NCBI GenBank assembly: GCA_036518955.1
Contig: DATDMG010000160.1
Location: 1-22,318 of the forward strand
DNA length: 22,318 nt
Direction: 5' to 3'
DNA from: DATDMG01 sp036518955
GTDB taxonomy: Bacteria > Actinomycetota > Actinomycetes > Actinomycetales > Kineosporiaceae
Under the pieces are notes generated by a model, which saw nothing but the letters and a program-made list of their open reading frames with translations, was not told the DNA's origin and ran no database searches. This document shows, piece by piece, positions 1 to 8,869 of this stretch. Positions within the stretch are counted from its first letter, which is position 1, and every line of letters starts with the position of its first letter. Both the position numbers and the translations under genes were made by a program.

Positions 1-840
1 GCTCGTCTCGGTGGACGACGCCTCGGGCTGGCTGCTCACGGTCGCCGCTGCGGGGGCGGCGTCCTGGCCGACGCCGGCACCGGCCGCGTCACCCCGGCGC
101 GCCCGCTGCGGGCGGGCCGCCCGGCCACCGGGCCCGTCGCCCCGGCCGCCCTCGCGGCGGGGCGCCCGCGGCGCGCTGACCTGTTCGCGGGCCAGCTCGC
201 GCTGGGTCACGTCGCCCTTGTAGATCCAGACCTTCACGCCGATCCGGCCGAAGGTCGTGCGGGCCTCGTAGAAGCCGAAGTCGATGTTCGCGCGCAGGGT
301 GTGCAGCGGCACGCGGCCCTCGCGGTAGAACTCCGAGCGGCTCATCTCCGCGCCGCCCAGCCGGCCGGAGCACTGCACCCGGATGCCCTTCGCCCCGGCG
401 CGCAGCGACGACTGCATGCCCTTGCGCATCGCCCGCCGGAACGAGACCCGGCTGGCCAGTTGCTCGGCGATGCCCTGAGCGACCAGTTGGGCGTCGACCT
501 CGGGGTTCTTCACCTCGAGGATGTTCAGCTGCACCTGCTTGCCGGTGAGCCTCTCCAGCTCCCCGCGGATCCGGTCCGCCTCGGCACCGCGCCGGCCGAT
601 CACGATGCCGGGACGCGCGGTGTGGATATCCACCCGGACGCGGTCCCTGGTCCGCTCGATCTCGACCCGGCTGATGCCCGCGCGCTCCATGCCCTTCGAC
701 ATCAGCTTGCGGATCGCGACGTCCTCTTTCACGTAGTCGCGGTACCGCTGGCCGCTCTTCGTGCTGTCGGCGAACCACCGGCTCTTGTGGTCGGTGGTGA
801 TGCCCAGTCGGAACCCGTGCGGGTTGACCTTCTGCCCCAC
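1..840 (-). CDS. rpsC: 30S ribosomal protein S3, C-terminus cut by window edge
   Basis: S3 binds the head of the 30S subunit and lines the mRNA entry channel. The GTG start at 840-838 opens with MGQKVNPHGFRLG, the canonical S3 N-terminus. The KH-domain region (IVIGRRGAEADRIR, about residues 84-97) and the C-terminal domain (GRLGGAEMSR, then IWIYKGD at about 205-211) are all present. The start overlaps the rplV stop by one base (TAGTG), so the pair is translationally coupled in the S10 operon. The frame stays open for 280 codons to base 1. After residue ~220 the core ends and a low-complexity tail rich in Ala, Gly, Arg, Pro and Gln follows, turning Ser/Thr/Glu-rich near the edge. Such tails are common in actinobacterial S3, but this one is at least 60 residues and its end is not seen. 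Confidence 0.97.
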   Translation of the reverse strand, partial: MGQKVNPHGFRLGITTDHKSRWFADSTKSGQRYRDYVKEDVAIRKLMSKGMERAGISRVEIERTRDRVRVDIHTARPGIVIGRRGAEADRIRGELERLTGKQVQLNILEVKNPEVDAQLVAQGIAEQLASRVSFRRAMRKGMQSSLRAGAKGIRVQCSGRLGGAEMSRSEFYREGRVPLHTLRANIDFGFYEARTTFGRIGVKVWIYKGDVTQRELAREQVSAPRAPRREGGRGDGPGGRAARPQRARRGDAAGAGVGQDAAPAAATVSSQPEASSTETS

Positions 841-1235
841 TATCGGGTCCTCCCCTTCGTGCCGCCCGCGACAGCGGGCGCCTTGGTCTCGCGCGACGCG
901 ACGACCACGGTGATGTGGCTGGTGCGCTTGTTGATGCGGTACGCGCGACCCTGTGCCCGGGGGCGGAACCGCTTCATCGTCGGGCCCTCGTCCACGTACG
1001 CCTCGGACACGACGAGCAGGCGCTCGTCGAACGGCTCCGATGCGCGCTCGGCCTTCACCCGCGCATTGGCGATCGCGCTGGCGACCACCTTGCGGACCGG
1101 CTCGCTGGCCGCCTGCGGCGCGAAGCCCAGCACAGCCAGGGCCTGCAACGCCTGCTTGCCCCGGATGAGGTCCACGACGCGGCGGGCCTTCATGGGCGTG
1201 ACGCGGATGTACCGCGCCTGCGCCTTGGCTTCCAT
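840..1235 (-). CDS. rplV: 50S ribosomal protein L22
   Basis: L22 binds 23S rRNA and its long beta-hairpin lines the nascent-peptide exit tunnel beside L4. The 131-residue product begins MEAKAQARYIRVTPMKARRV, a typical L22 start, and carries the hairpin-region signature around KRFRPRAQGRAYRINKRTSHI (residues ~88-108). That region keeps the basic Arg-rich loop where macrolide-resistance changes occur in other bacteria, and no deletion is visible. A short basic extension (ETKAPAVAGGTKGRTR) closes the protein. It lies between rpsS, about 53 bases upstream, and rpsC, which starts within its TAG stop. The ATG at 1235 is the only start that gives the family N-terminus. Confidence 0.98.
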   Translation of the reverse strand: MEAKAQARYIRVTPMKARRVVDLIRGKQALQALAVLGFAPQAASEPVRKVVASAIANARVKAERASEPFDERLLVVSEAYVDEGPTMKRFRPRAQGRAYRINKRTSHITVVVASRETKAPAVAGGTKGRTR

Positions 1236-1288
1236 CGCTGTCCCTAGTCCTTCACGTGAGTCGTTGGTAGCTGCTCTGCTCGCCCGCG

Positions 1289-1570
1289 TCAGCGGCGGCG
1301 GCCCTTGCGGTCGTCCTTCTCGTGACCGCGGAACGTCCGCGTGGGAGCGAACTCGCCGAGCTTGTGGCCGATCATCGACTCGGTGACGAAGACCGGGACG
1401 TGCTTGCGGCCGTCGTGGACGGCGAAGGTGTGGCCCAGGAAGTCGGGTGTGATGACCGAACGCCGGGACCAGGTCTTGATGACGTTCTTGGTCCCCTTGT
1501 CGTTCTGCACGTCCACCTTCTTCTGCAGGTGGTCGTCGACGAAGGGGCCCTTCTTCAGACTGCGTGGCAT
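1289..1570 (-). CDS. rpsS: 30S ribosomal protein S19
   Basis: S19 sits in the 30S head, contacts S13 and reaches the A-site tRNA. The 93-residue product matches the usual family length. It starts MPRSLKKGPFVDDHL and contains the conserved core WSRRSVITPDFLGHTFAVHDG (residues ~34-54) and the C-terminal MIGHKLGEFAPTRTFRGH (residues ~66-83). The basic tail DDRKGRRR is normal for rRNA contact. It is the sixth gene of the S10 operon here, 19 bases after the rplB stop, with an AG-rich ribosome-binding site (AGGAGCC) upstream of the ATG. Nothing unusual is seen. Confidence 0.98.
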   Translation of the reverse strand: MPRSLKKGPFVDDHLQKKVDVQNDKGTKNVIKTWSRRSVITPDFLGHTFAVHDGRKHVPVFVTESMIGHKLGEFAPTRTFRGHEKDDRKGRRR

Positions 1571-1589
1571 GGCTCTTCAGGGCTCCTTG

Positions 1590-2426
1590 TCAGCGCTTCT
1601 TGCCGGTACGGCGACGACGCACGATCAGCTTGTCGCTGGCCTTGCCCGGACGGCGGGTACGGCCCTCAGGCTGGCCCCACGGGCTCACCGGGTGACGGCC
1701 ACCGGAGGTCTTGCCCTCACCACCGCCGTGCGGGTGGTCGATCGGGTTCATCGCGACACCGCGGACGGTCGGGCGCTTGCCCTTCCAGCGCATCCGGCCC
1801 GCCTTGCCCCAGTTGATGTTCGACTGCTCCGCGTTGCCGACCTCGCCCACCGTGGCGCGGGCACGGACGTCGACGTTCCGGATCTCCCCGGACGGCAGCC
1901 GCAGCTGCGCGTACGGCCCCTCCTTGGCGACGAGCTGTACCGAGGCGCCCGCGGAGCGGGCCAGCTTGGCGCCACCCCCCGGCCGCAGCTCGATCGCGTG
2001 CACAACGGTCCCGACCGGGATGTTGCGCAGCGGCAAGCTGTTGCCCGGCTTGATGTCCGCACCCGGGCCGTTCTCGATCCGGTCACCCTGCTGCAGCTTG
2101 TTCGGCGCGAGGATGTACCGCTTCTCGCCGTCCGCGTAGTGCAGCAGCGCGATGCGCGCCGTCCGGTTGGGGTCGTACTCGATGTGCGCGACCTTCGCCG
2201 GCACGCCGTCCTTGTCGTGACGACGGAAGTCGATCAACCGGTAGGCCCGCTTGTGCCCGCCGCCCTGATGGCGCGTGGTCACCCGACCGGCATTGTTGCG
2301 GCCACCCTTGTTCGTCAGCGGGCGGACCAGCGACTTCTCCGGCTCCGTCCGGGTGATCTCGACGAAGTCGGCGACACTGGCGCCGCGCCGGCCCGGTGTG
2401 GTCGGCTTGTACTTGCGGATTCCCAT
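1590..2426 (-). CDS. rplB: 50S ribosomal protein L2
   Basis: L2 is a primary 23S rRNA-binding protein needed for subunit association and for the peptidyl-transferase region. The 278-residue product starts MGIRKYKPTTPGRRG and includes the N-terminal OB-fold (GGRNNAGRVTTRHQGGGHKR, ~41-60) and the SH3-like domain. The near-universal C-terminal loop GVAMNPIDHPHGGGEG holds the histidine implicated in peptidyl-transferase function. The highly basic end (KLIVRRRRTGKKR) is typical. Length and motifs are those of an intact actinobacterial L2. It follows rplW by 43 bases. A hairpin with the rplW stop codon in its loop lies in that gap and could affect how ribosomes pass from rplW to rplB. Confidence 0.98.
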   Translation of the reverse strand: MGIRKYKPTTPGRRGASVADFVEITRTEPEKSLVRPLTNKGGRNNAGRVTTRHQGGGHKRAYRLIDFRRHDKDGVPAKVAHIEYDPNRTARIALLHYADGEKRYILAPNKLQQGDRIENGPGADIKPGNSLPLRNIPVGTVVHAIELRPGGGAKLARSAGASVQLVAKEGPYAQLRLPSGEIRNVDVRARATVGEVGNAEQSNINWGKAGRMRWKGKRPTVRGVAMNPIDHPHGGGEGKTSGGRHPVSPWGQPEGRTRRPGKASDKLIVRRRRTGKKR

Positions 2427-2460
2427 TGCCTGTCCTCGCGTCTGCTGGCTCGGCTACACC

Positions 2461-2481
2461 CCGGCCGCCTCAGGCGGCCGG
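2461..2481 (-). promoter_or_regulatory. Hairpin with the rplW stop codon in its loop
   Basis: The arms CCGGCCGCC (2461-2469) and GGCGGCCGG (2473-2481) are perfect 9-base reverse complements. The three bases between them (2470-2472) are exactly the rplW stop codon, TGA on the minus strand. A GC-only stem of this kind would form when no ribosome is near the rplW end. It could act as an RNA processing site, a weak attenuator or a coupling device, but the role is inferred. No U-tract follows, so a full intrinsic terminator is unlikely in mid-operon. Confidence 0.6.
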
Positions 2482-2781
2482 CCCGCCGAAGATGTCGATG
2501 GTGCCGTCCTGGAGCGTCACGACCGCGCGTTTGGTGTCCTTGCGCTTGCCGATCCCGAACCGGGTGCGACGCGTCTTGCCGGACCGGTTGAGCGTGTTGA
2601 CCGCCTTCACCTTGACCCCGAACACCCTCTCGACCGCGATCTTGATCTCGGTCTTGTTGGCCCGGGGGTCGACCAGGAACGTGTACTTGCGCTCGTCCAG
2701 CAGCCCGTAGCTCTTCTCCGACACCACCGGTGCGAGCAGGATGTCGCGCGGGTCCTTGTGGATGCCGCCGATGGCGCTCAC
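2470..2781 (-). CDS. rplW: 50S ribosomal protein L23
   Basis: L23 lies at the polypeptide tunnel exit and is the docking site for trigger factor and signal recognition particle. The 103-residue product contains the family signature DPRDILLAPVVSEKSYGLL (residues ~10-28). It also has KYTFLVDPRANKTEIKIAVE (~32-51) and the 23S-binding basic segment RSGKTRRTRFGIGKRKDTKR. The start is a GTG at 2781 overlapping the rplD stop (GTGA, 4-base overlap), which indicates tight translational coupling. The C-terminus IDIFGGPAA is short and normal. Confidence 0.97.
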   Translation of the reverse strand: MSAIGGIHKDPRDILLAPVVSEKSYGLLDERKYTFLVDPRANKTEIKIAVERVFGVKVKAVNTLNRSGKTRRTRFGIGKRKDTKRAVVTLQDGTIDIFGGPAA

Positions 2782-3476
2782 TTGCCGGCCTCCTCGTCGA
2801 TGTCCGTGGCACGGCCGACCGCGGAGGCGCTCCGCCCGGTCACCGGGCCGGCCACGAAGGCGTCCAGCGCGCTGCGGGTGAAGACGACGTCGTCGCTGAG
2901 CAGCACGTCGTAGGTGTTCAGCTGGTCCGGGGCCAGCAGGTGCACGGTCGGCAGGTTGCGCACGCTCTTCCAGGTGATGACGTCGTCACGCTCCACCACC
3001 ACCAGCACGTGGCGCCGCTCGCTCACCCGCGCCAAGGCCCTGGCCGCCGTGCGCGTGGACGGCGCCTCACCGGTGACGAGCGCCTCGACCACGTGCACCC
3101 GACCGTGCCGGGCGCGGTCGGAGAGCGCGCCACGCAGCGCGGCGGCCTTCATCTTCTTCGGTGTGCGCTGGTCGTAGCTGCGCGGCGTGGGGCCGTGCAC
3201 CACACCGCCGCCGGTGAACTGCGGCGCCCGGCTCGAGCCCTGCCGGGCGCGGCCGGTTCCCTTCTGCTTGTACGGCTTCTTGCCGCCACCACTGACCTCG
3301 CCCCGGGTCCTGGTGTCGTGGGTGCCCTGCCGCGCCGCGGCCTGCTGGGCGATCACCACCTGGTGGATCAGCGGCACGTTCGTCTGGACGTCGAAGAGGT
3401 CCTCGGGGAGTTCAGCGGTGCCCGCCGGGTTGCCCTCGGAGTCCAGAACGTCGACGGTGAGAGTCGAATCAGCCAC
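2778..3476 (-). CDS. rplD: 50S ribosomal protein L4 (start trimmed to GTG at 3476)
   Basis: L4 binds 23S rRNA early in assembly and forms part of the exit-tunnel constriction. In some bacteria it also represses the S10 operon. The reading frame is open farther upstream into rplC, but the GTG at 3476 is preferred. It gives the family-like N-terminus MADSTLTVDVLDSEG, lies 4 bases after the rplC stop, and has GGGGGAG 7 bases before it. The product is 232 residues. Visible family features are the tunnel loop region TRGEVSGGGKKPYKQKGTGRAR (about residues 60-80) and the C-terminal Rossmann-like domain (VHVVEALV, HVLVVVE, NTYDVLLSDDVVFT). The tail GRATDIDEEAGK is a common actinobacterial extension. 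Confidence 0.96.
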   Translation of the reverse strand: MADSTLTVDVLDSEGNPAGTAELPEDLFDVQTNVPLIHQVVIAQQAAARQGTHDTRTRGEVSGGGKKPYKQKGTGRARQGSSRAPQFTGGGVVHGPTPRSYDQRTPKKMKAAALRGALSDRARHGRVHVVEALVTGEAPSTRTAARALARVSERRHVLVVVERDDVITWKSVRNLPTVHLLAPDQLNTYDVLLSDDVVFTRSALDAFVAGPVTGRSASAVGRATDIDEEAGK

Positions 3477-3480
3477 GACG

Positions 3481-4143
3481 TCACTCCCCCTTCGCCGCGG
3501 TCTTGACCAGGACGACGGCACCCTTGGGGCCGGGGACCGCACCCTTGATCAGGAGCAGCCCGCGGTCGGCGTCCACGGCGTGCACGGTCAGGTTCTGGGT
3601 GGTCTGCCGGACCGCCCCCATCCGGCCCGCCATCCGAAGCCCCTTGAAGACCCGCCCGGGAGTGGCGCAGGCGCCGATCGATCCCGGCGAGCGGTGCTTG
3701 CGCTGGGTGCCGTGAGCGGCGCCCAGGCCGCCGAAACCGTGCCGCTTCATCACGCCGGCGGTGCCCTTGCCCTTGGTCCGGCCGACGACATCGACCTTCT
3801 GGCCGACTTCGAACACGTCGGCGGTGACCTCCTGGCCGGGTGCGTACTCCGCGGCGTCCGAGGTGCGGATCTCGGCGAGGAAGCGGCGCGGGGTGACCCC
3901 GGCCCGGGCGAAGTGCCCGGACTCCGGCTTGTTCACCTTGCGCGGGTCGATCGCGCCGTACGCCAGCTGGACGGCGGCGTAGCCGTCCCGCGACTCGTCG
4001 CGCACCTGCGTCACCACGTTCGGCCCGGCAGCGACAACGGTCACCGGCACCAGTCGGCCCGCGTCGTCCCAGACCTGGGTCATGCCCAGCTTGGAACCCA
4101 GCAGCCCCTTCACGGGCCTGATCGTCTGATTGGTCATCGCCAT
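3481..4143 (-). CDS. rplC: 50S ribosomal protein L3
   Basis: L3 is one of the first proteins to bind 23S rRNA, and its extended loop approaches the peptidyl-transferase centre. The product has the N-terminal signature GLLGSKLGMTQVWDDAGRL (residues ~13-31) and the central loop KGKGTAGVMKRHGFGG. It also has the conserved basic loop HRSPGSIGACATPGRVFKG followed by RMAGRMG. Length (220 residues from the first ATG) is normal. The first ATG at 4143 is only 4 bases after the rpsJ stop, with GAGG very close. A second ATG at 4137 gives 218 residues (MTNQTIRPVKG) with a better ribosome-binding-site spacing of about 8 bases, so the true start may be the second one. Confidence 0.97.
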   Translation of the reverse strand: MAMTNQTIRPVKGLLGSKLGMTQVWDDAGRLVPVTVVAAGPNVVTQVRDESRDGYAAVQLAYGAIDPRKVNKPESGHFARAGVTPRRFLAEIRTSDAAEYAPGQEVTADVFEVGQKVDVVGRTKGKGTAGVMKRHGFGGLGAAHGTQRKHRSPGSIGACATPGRVFKGLRMAGRMGAVRQTTQNLTVHAVDADRGLLLIKGAVPGPKGAVVLVKTAAKGE

Positions 4144-4147
4144 GGCC

Positions 4148-4456
4148 TCAGAGCTTGATCTCGATGTCGACCCCGGCCGGCAGGTCGAGCCGCATCAACG
4201 AGTCGACGGTCTTCGGCGTGGGGTTGATGATGTCGATCAGCCGCTTGTGCGTCCGCATCTCGAAGTGCTCGCGGCTGTCCTTGTACTTGTGCGGAGAACG
4301 GATCACGCAGTACACGTTCTTCTCCGTCGGCAGCGGCACCGGACCGGCCACGGACGCACCCGTGCGGACCACCGTGTCGACGATCTTGCGCGCCGAGCTG
4401 TCGATGACCTCGTGGTCGTAGGCCTTCAGCCGGATGCGGATCTTCTGTCCCGCCAT
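4148..4456 (-). CDS. rpsJ: 30S ribosomal protein S10, first gene of the S10 operon
   Basis: S10 is a 30S head protein, and in many bacteria it is also a transcription antitermination factor (NusE) partnering NusB. The 102-residue product begins MAGQKIRIRLKAYDHEVID and has the conserved loop GPVPLPTEKNVYCVIRSPHKYK (residues ~39-60). The motif EHFEMRTHKRLIDI (~64-77) and the closing segment LDLPAGVDIEIKL are also present. It starts at an ATG with purine-rich GAGAGAGAG upstream. About 178 bases of non-coding sequence separate it from tuf and contain the shared leader element at 4543-4580. Confidence 0.98.
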   Translation of the reverse strand: MAGQKIRIRLKAYDHEVIDSSARKIVDTVVRTGASVAGPVPLPTEKNVYCVIRSPHKYKDSREHFEMRTHKRLIDIINPTPKTVDSLMRLDLPAGVDIEIKL

Positions 4457-4542
4457 GGCTTCGCTGTGCTCTCTCTCTAAGATCCGGTGCTTACCGGGGG
4501 GGACGGCTAGCGGTTCAGGTGCGCCACCCCTGCCCCTCGCCC

Positions 4543-4580
4543 ACCCCCGAGGTCGGGCGTGTCGCGGGGCCGAACCGCAC
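4543..4580 (-). promoter_or_regulatory. S10-operon leader element, near copy of one upstream of rpsL
   Basis: Bases 4543-4565 are identical over 23 positions to 9363-9385 in the str leader. Read on the minus strand the core is ACACGCCCGACCTCGGGG. It contains CCCG/CGGG arms around a 4-base ACCT loop, extended by AC/GT past a G-G mismatch. A second shared 7-mer, GTGCGGT on the minus strand, lies just upstream (4574-4580 here, 9395-9401 in the other copy), 8 versus 9 bases away. The orientation relative to the downstream ribosomal gene is the same, 87 bases or more before rpsJ. It could be an RNA leader structure, a protein-binding site or a conserved initial transcribed region. Confidence 0.7.
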
Positions 4581-4605
4581 CGAACAACCTGACTAGTGTG
4601 CCAGA

Positions 4606-4635
4606 AGGGGCTACGACTCTCCTAATCGAGCCCCT
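4606..4635 (-). terminator. Hairpin abutting the tuf stop codon, possible weak terminator
   Basis: The arms AGGGGCT (4606-4612) and AGCCCCT (4629-4635) are perfect 7-base inverted repeats with a 16-base loop that can pair a further TCG/CGA. The 5' arm begins on the last base of the annotated tuf stop, followed by TTCTGGCACACTAGT with no clear U-run. It may separate the str and S10 transcripts. A CACACTAGT motif just downstream could be a -10 region for rpsJ, but no good -35 is visible. Confidence 0.45.
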
Positions 4636-5987
4636 CATACACGATCACTCGCTGGTGCTGACCTGCGCCGATCGAACCGTGGGCTGCCTACCGGGACGAC
4701 GCATGCGTGATCGAGCAGTTCCGACGGGCACCTCGCTCCGGGACGAACCGCGCGGACCCGGGCCCACGAGACGCCCACGCCACCGCGCCGGCACCGACCC
4801 GGACCCTGGATCGCTGTCGGAGGCCCTCCGGAAGGCCGCAACACGCGGATCGCGAACTTGAGGCCCTCCTCCATCGCGATCGGCTGGATCATCTCGACCC
4901 GCATCTCGGTGTTGTCACCAGGCATGACCATCTCGGTGCCCTCAGGGAGGTGCACGACGCCGGTCACGTCCGTCGTCCGGAAGTAGAACTGCGGACGGTA
5001 GTTGTCGTAGAACGGCGTGTGCCGCCCGCCCTCGTCCTTGGACAGGATGTAGACCTGAGCCTCGAACTCCGTGTGCGGGGTGATCGAGCCGGGCTTGACG
5101 ACGACCTGGCCGCGCTCGACGTCCTCACGCTTGATGCCACGCAGCAGCAGACCGACGTTCTCGCCCGCCTGGGCGGTGTCGAGCAGCTTGCGGAACATCT
5201 CGATACCGGTCACCGTCGTGGTCGTCGACTTGTCCTTGATGCCGACGATCTCGACGGGCTCGTTCACCTTCAGGGTGCCGCGGTCGACCTTGCCGGTGAC
5301 GACGGTGCCCCGACCCGTGATCGTGAACACGTCCTCGATCGGCATCAGGAACGGCTTGTCCACGTCACGCTGCGGCTCGGGGATCGCCGTGTCGACGGCG
5401 TCCATGAGCTCCATCAGCTTGGCGCTCCACTCCTGGTCGCCCTCGAGCGCCTTCAGCGCCGACACCCGCACGACGGGCAGGTTGTCGCCGTCGAACTCGT
5501 AGTTGGTGAGGAGCTCACGCACCTCCATCTCGACGAGCTCGAGGATCTCCTCGTCGTCGACCATGTCGGCCTTGTTGAGCGCCACGACGATGTAGGGGAC
5601 GCCGACCTGGCGGGCCAGGAGGACGTGCTCCTTGGTCTGCGGCATCGGACCGTCGGTCGCGGCGACCACCAGGATGGCACCGTCCATCTGCGCGGCACCG
5701 GTGATCATGTTCTTGATGTAGTCGGCGTGCCCGGGGCAGTCGACGTGGGCGTAGTGCCGCGACTCGGTCTGGTACTCGACGTGCGCGATCGAGATGGTGA
5801 TACCCCGCTGCCGCTCCTCGGGAGCCTTGTCGATCTGGTCGAACGGCGTGAACGGGTTCAGGCTGGGGAACTTGTCGTGCAGCACCTTGGTGATCGCCGC
5901 GGTCAGCGTCGTCTTGCCGTGGTCGATGTGACCGATGGTGCCGATGTTGACGTGCGGCTTAGTCCGCTCGAACTTCGCCTTCGCCAC
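4635..5987 (-). CDS. tuf: Elongation factor Tu with aberrant C-terminus
   Basis: EF-Tu is the GTPase that delivers aminoacyl-tRNA to the ribosome. The GTG start at 5987 has AGGAGG about 6 bases upstream and gives MAKAKFERTKPHVNIGT. The G-domain motifs are intact: GHIDHGKT (19-26), DCPGH (83-87) and NKAD (138-141). Domains II and III follow normally to MEEGLKFAIR at residue 381. There the family continues with about 16 conserved residues of the EGGRTVGAG...K type and stops near 397. Here 69 unrelated, Arg/Pro/Gly-rich residues follow to a TGA at 4635, giving 450 residues. Third-base composition also becomes mixed after 381, as in non-coding DNA. A GTCGGTGCCGGC stretch at 4787-4798 would read VGAG in another frame, possibly a remnant. 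Domain III loses its last strand, so this copy may be defective, specialised or misassembled. Confidence 0.93.
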   Translation of the reverse strand: MAKAKFERTKPHVNIGTIGHIDHGKTTLTAAITKVLHDKFPSLNPFTPFDQIDKAPEERQRGITISIAHVEYQTESRHYAHVDCPGHADYIKNMITGAAQMDGAILVVAATDGPMPQTKEHVLLARQVGVPYIVVALNKADMVDDEEILELVEMEVRELLTNYEFDGDNLPVVRVSALKALEGDQEWSAKLMELMDAVDTAIPEPQRDVDKPFLMPIEDVFTITGRGTVVTGKVDRGTLKVNEPVEIVGIKDKSTTTTVTGIEMFRKLLDTAQAGENVGLLLRGIKREDVERGQVVVKPGSITPHTEFEAQVYILSKDEGGRHTPFYDNYRPQFYFRTTDVTGVVHLPEGTEMVMPGDNTEMRVEMIQPIAMEEGLKFAIRVLRPSGGPPTAIQGPGRCRRGGVGVSWARVRAVRPGARCPSELLDHACVVPVGSPRFDRRRSAPASDRV

Positions 5988-6196
5988 GGTGGTCCTCCTG
6001 TCGGACTGTGGATGTCGCCGTCCGGTTCGGTGATCCGGTGGTCGGGACGACTGCTGATGGCACCGACCCCGTGGATCGGGACCGGCGGATGGTACTGACC
6101 GGGCAGGGTCTGGTGTTCAGGTGCTGACCGGGTGGTGCGGTGGTGCGGTGGGCGCACCGGGCTGGCTGCCCGTCGCCACGGTCGCCACGGCGAGGG
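5988..6196 (-). promoter_or_regulatory. fusA-tuf spacer / tuf leader with short repeats
   Basis: This 209-base spacer is unusually long for a within-operon gap and probably serves as the tuf leader. It holds a 13-base direct repeat with one mismatch (6091-6103 and 6120-6132, GGTACTGACCGGG versus GGTGCTGACCGGG on the plus strand). An adjacent 8-base tandem, GGTGGTGC, occurs twice plus a partial copy at 6131-6152. I see no convincing -35/-10 pair. The ribosome-binding site GACAGGAGGACCACC ends directly at the tuf GTG. Confidence 0.4.
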
Positions 6197-8299
<2,103 letters not shown>

Positions 8300-8397
8300 A
8301 GGGGTGGCCCTTTCCTCGGTGTGAATCGTCGTCGCCGTCGTGCCTCACCCAGGCAACGGCAGCGCCCGGTAGGGGCTGACTGCCGGCCGGGACGGGC

Positions 8398-8868
8398 TCA
8401 CCAGCGGTAGTGCGCGAAGGCCTTGTTCGACTCGGCCATCTTGTGCGTGTCCTCGCGTCGCTTCACTGCGGCGCCGAGACCGTTGCTCGCGTCGAGCAGC
8501 TCGTTCATCAGCCGATCGGTCATCGTCTTCTCCCGCCGGGCGCGCGAGTACCCGACCAGCCAACGCAACGCCAGGGTGGTCGACCGGCCGGCCTTGACCT
8601 CGACCGGGACCTGGTAGGTGGCGCCGCCCACACGGCGGGACTTGACCTCGATCGCAGGCTTCACGTTGTCCAGCGCCCGCTTCAGCGTGATCACCGGGTC
8701 GGTGCCCGTCTTGTCCCGACAGCCCTCCAGGGCGGAGTACACGATCCGCTCGGCCACCGACTTCTTGCCGTTCAGCAGGACCTTGTTCACCAGCTGGCTG
8801 ACGAGCGGCGAGCCGTAGACCGGGTCGACGATGAGCGGCCGCTTGGGCGCGGGTCCCTTGCGAGGCAT
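8398..8868 (-). CDS. rpsG: 30S ribosomal protein S7
   Basis: S7 nucleates assembly of the 30S head and contacts tRNA at the E site. The ATG at 8868 gives 156 residues, the standard length, beginning MPRKGPAPKRPLIVDPVYG. The frame extends upstream, but those codons lie inside rpsL. Conserved parts include VNKVLLNGKKSVAERIVY, the beta-hairpin segment RRVGGATYQVPVEV (~78-91) and RWLVGYSRARREKTM. The C-terminal KRREDTHKMAESNKAFAHYRW is also typical. The start lies one base after the rpsL TGA (TGACATG), with the ribosome-binding site inside the end of rpsL, so the two genes are translationally coupled. Confidence 0.98.
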   Translation of the reverse strand: MPRKGPAPKRPLIVDPVYGSPLVSQLVNKVLLNGKKSVAERIVYSALEGCRDKTGTDPVITLKRALDNVKPAIEVKSRRVGGATYQVPVEVKAGRSTTLALRWLVGYSRARREKTMTDRLMNELLDASNGLGAAVKRREDTHKMAESNKAFAHYRW

Positions 8869-8869
8869 G

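Noticed and set aside
89..778. Minus-strand frame of 229 codons within rpsC
   Set aside because: It is an out-of-frame shadow. The true rpsC frame starts at 840 and has the S3 motifs.
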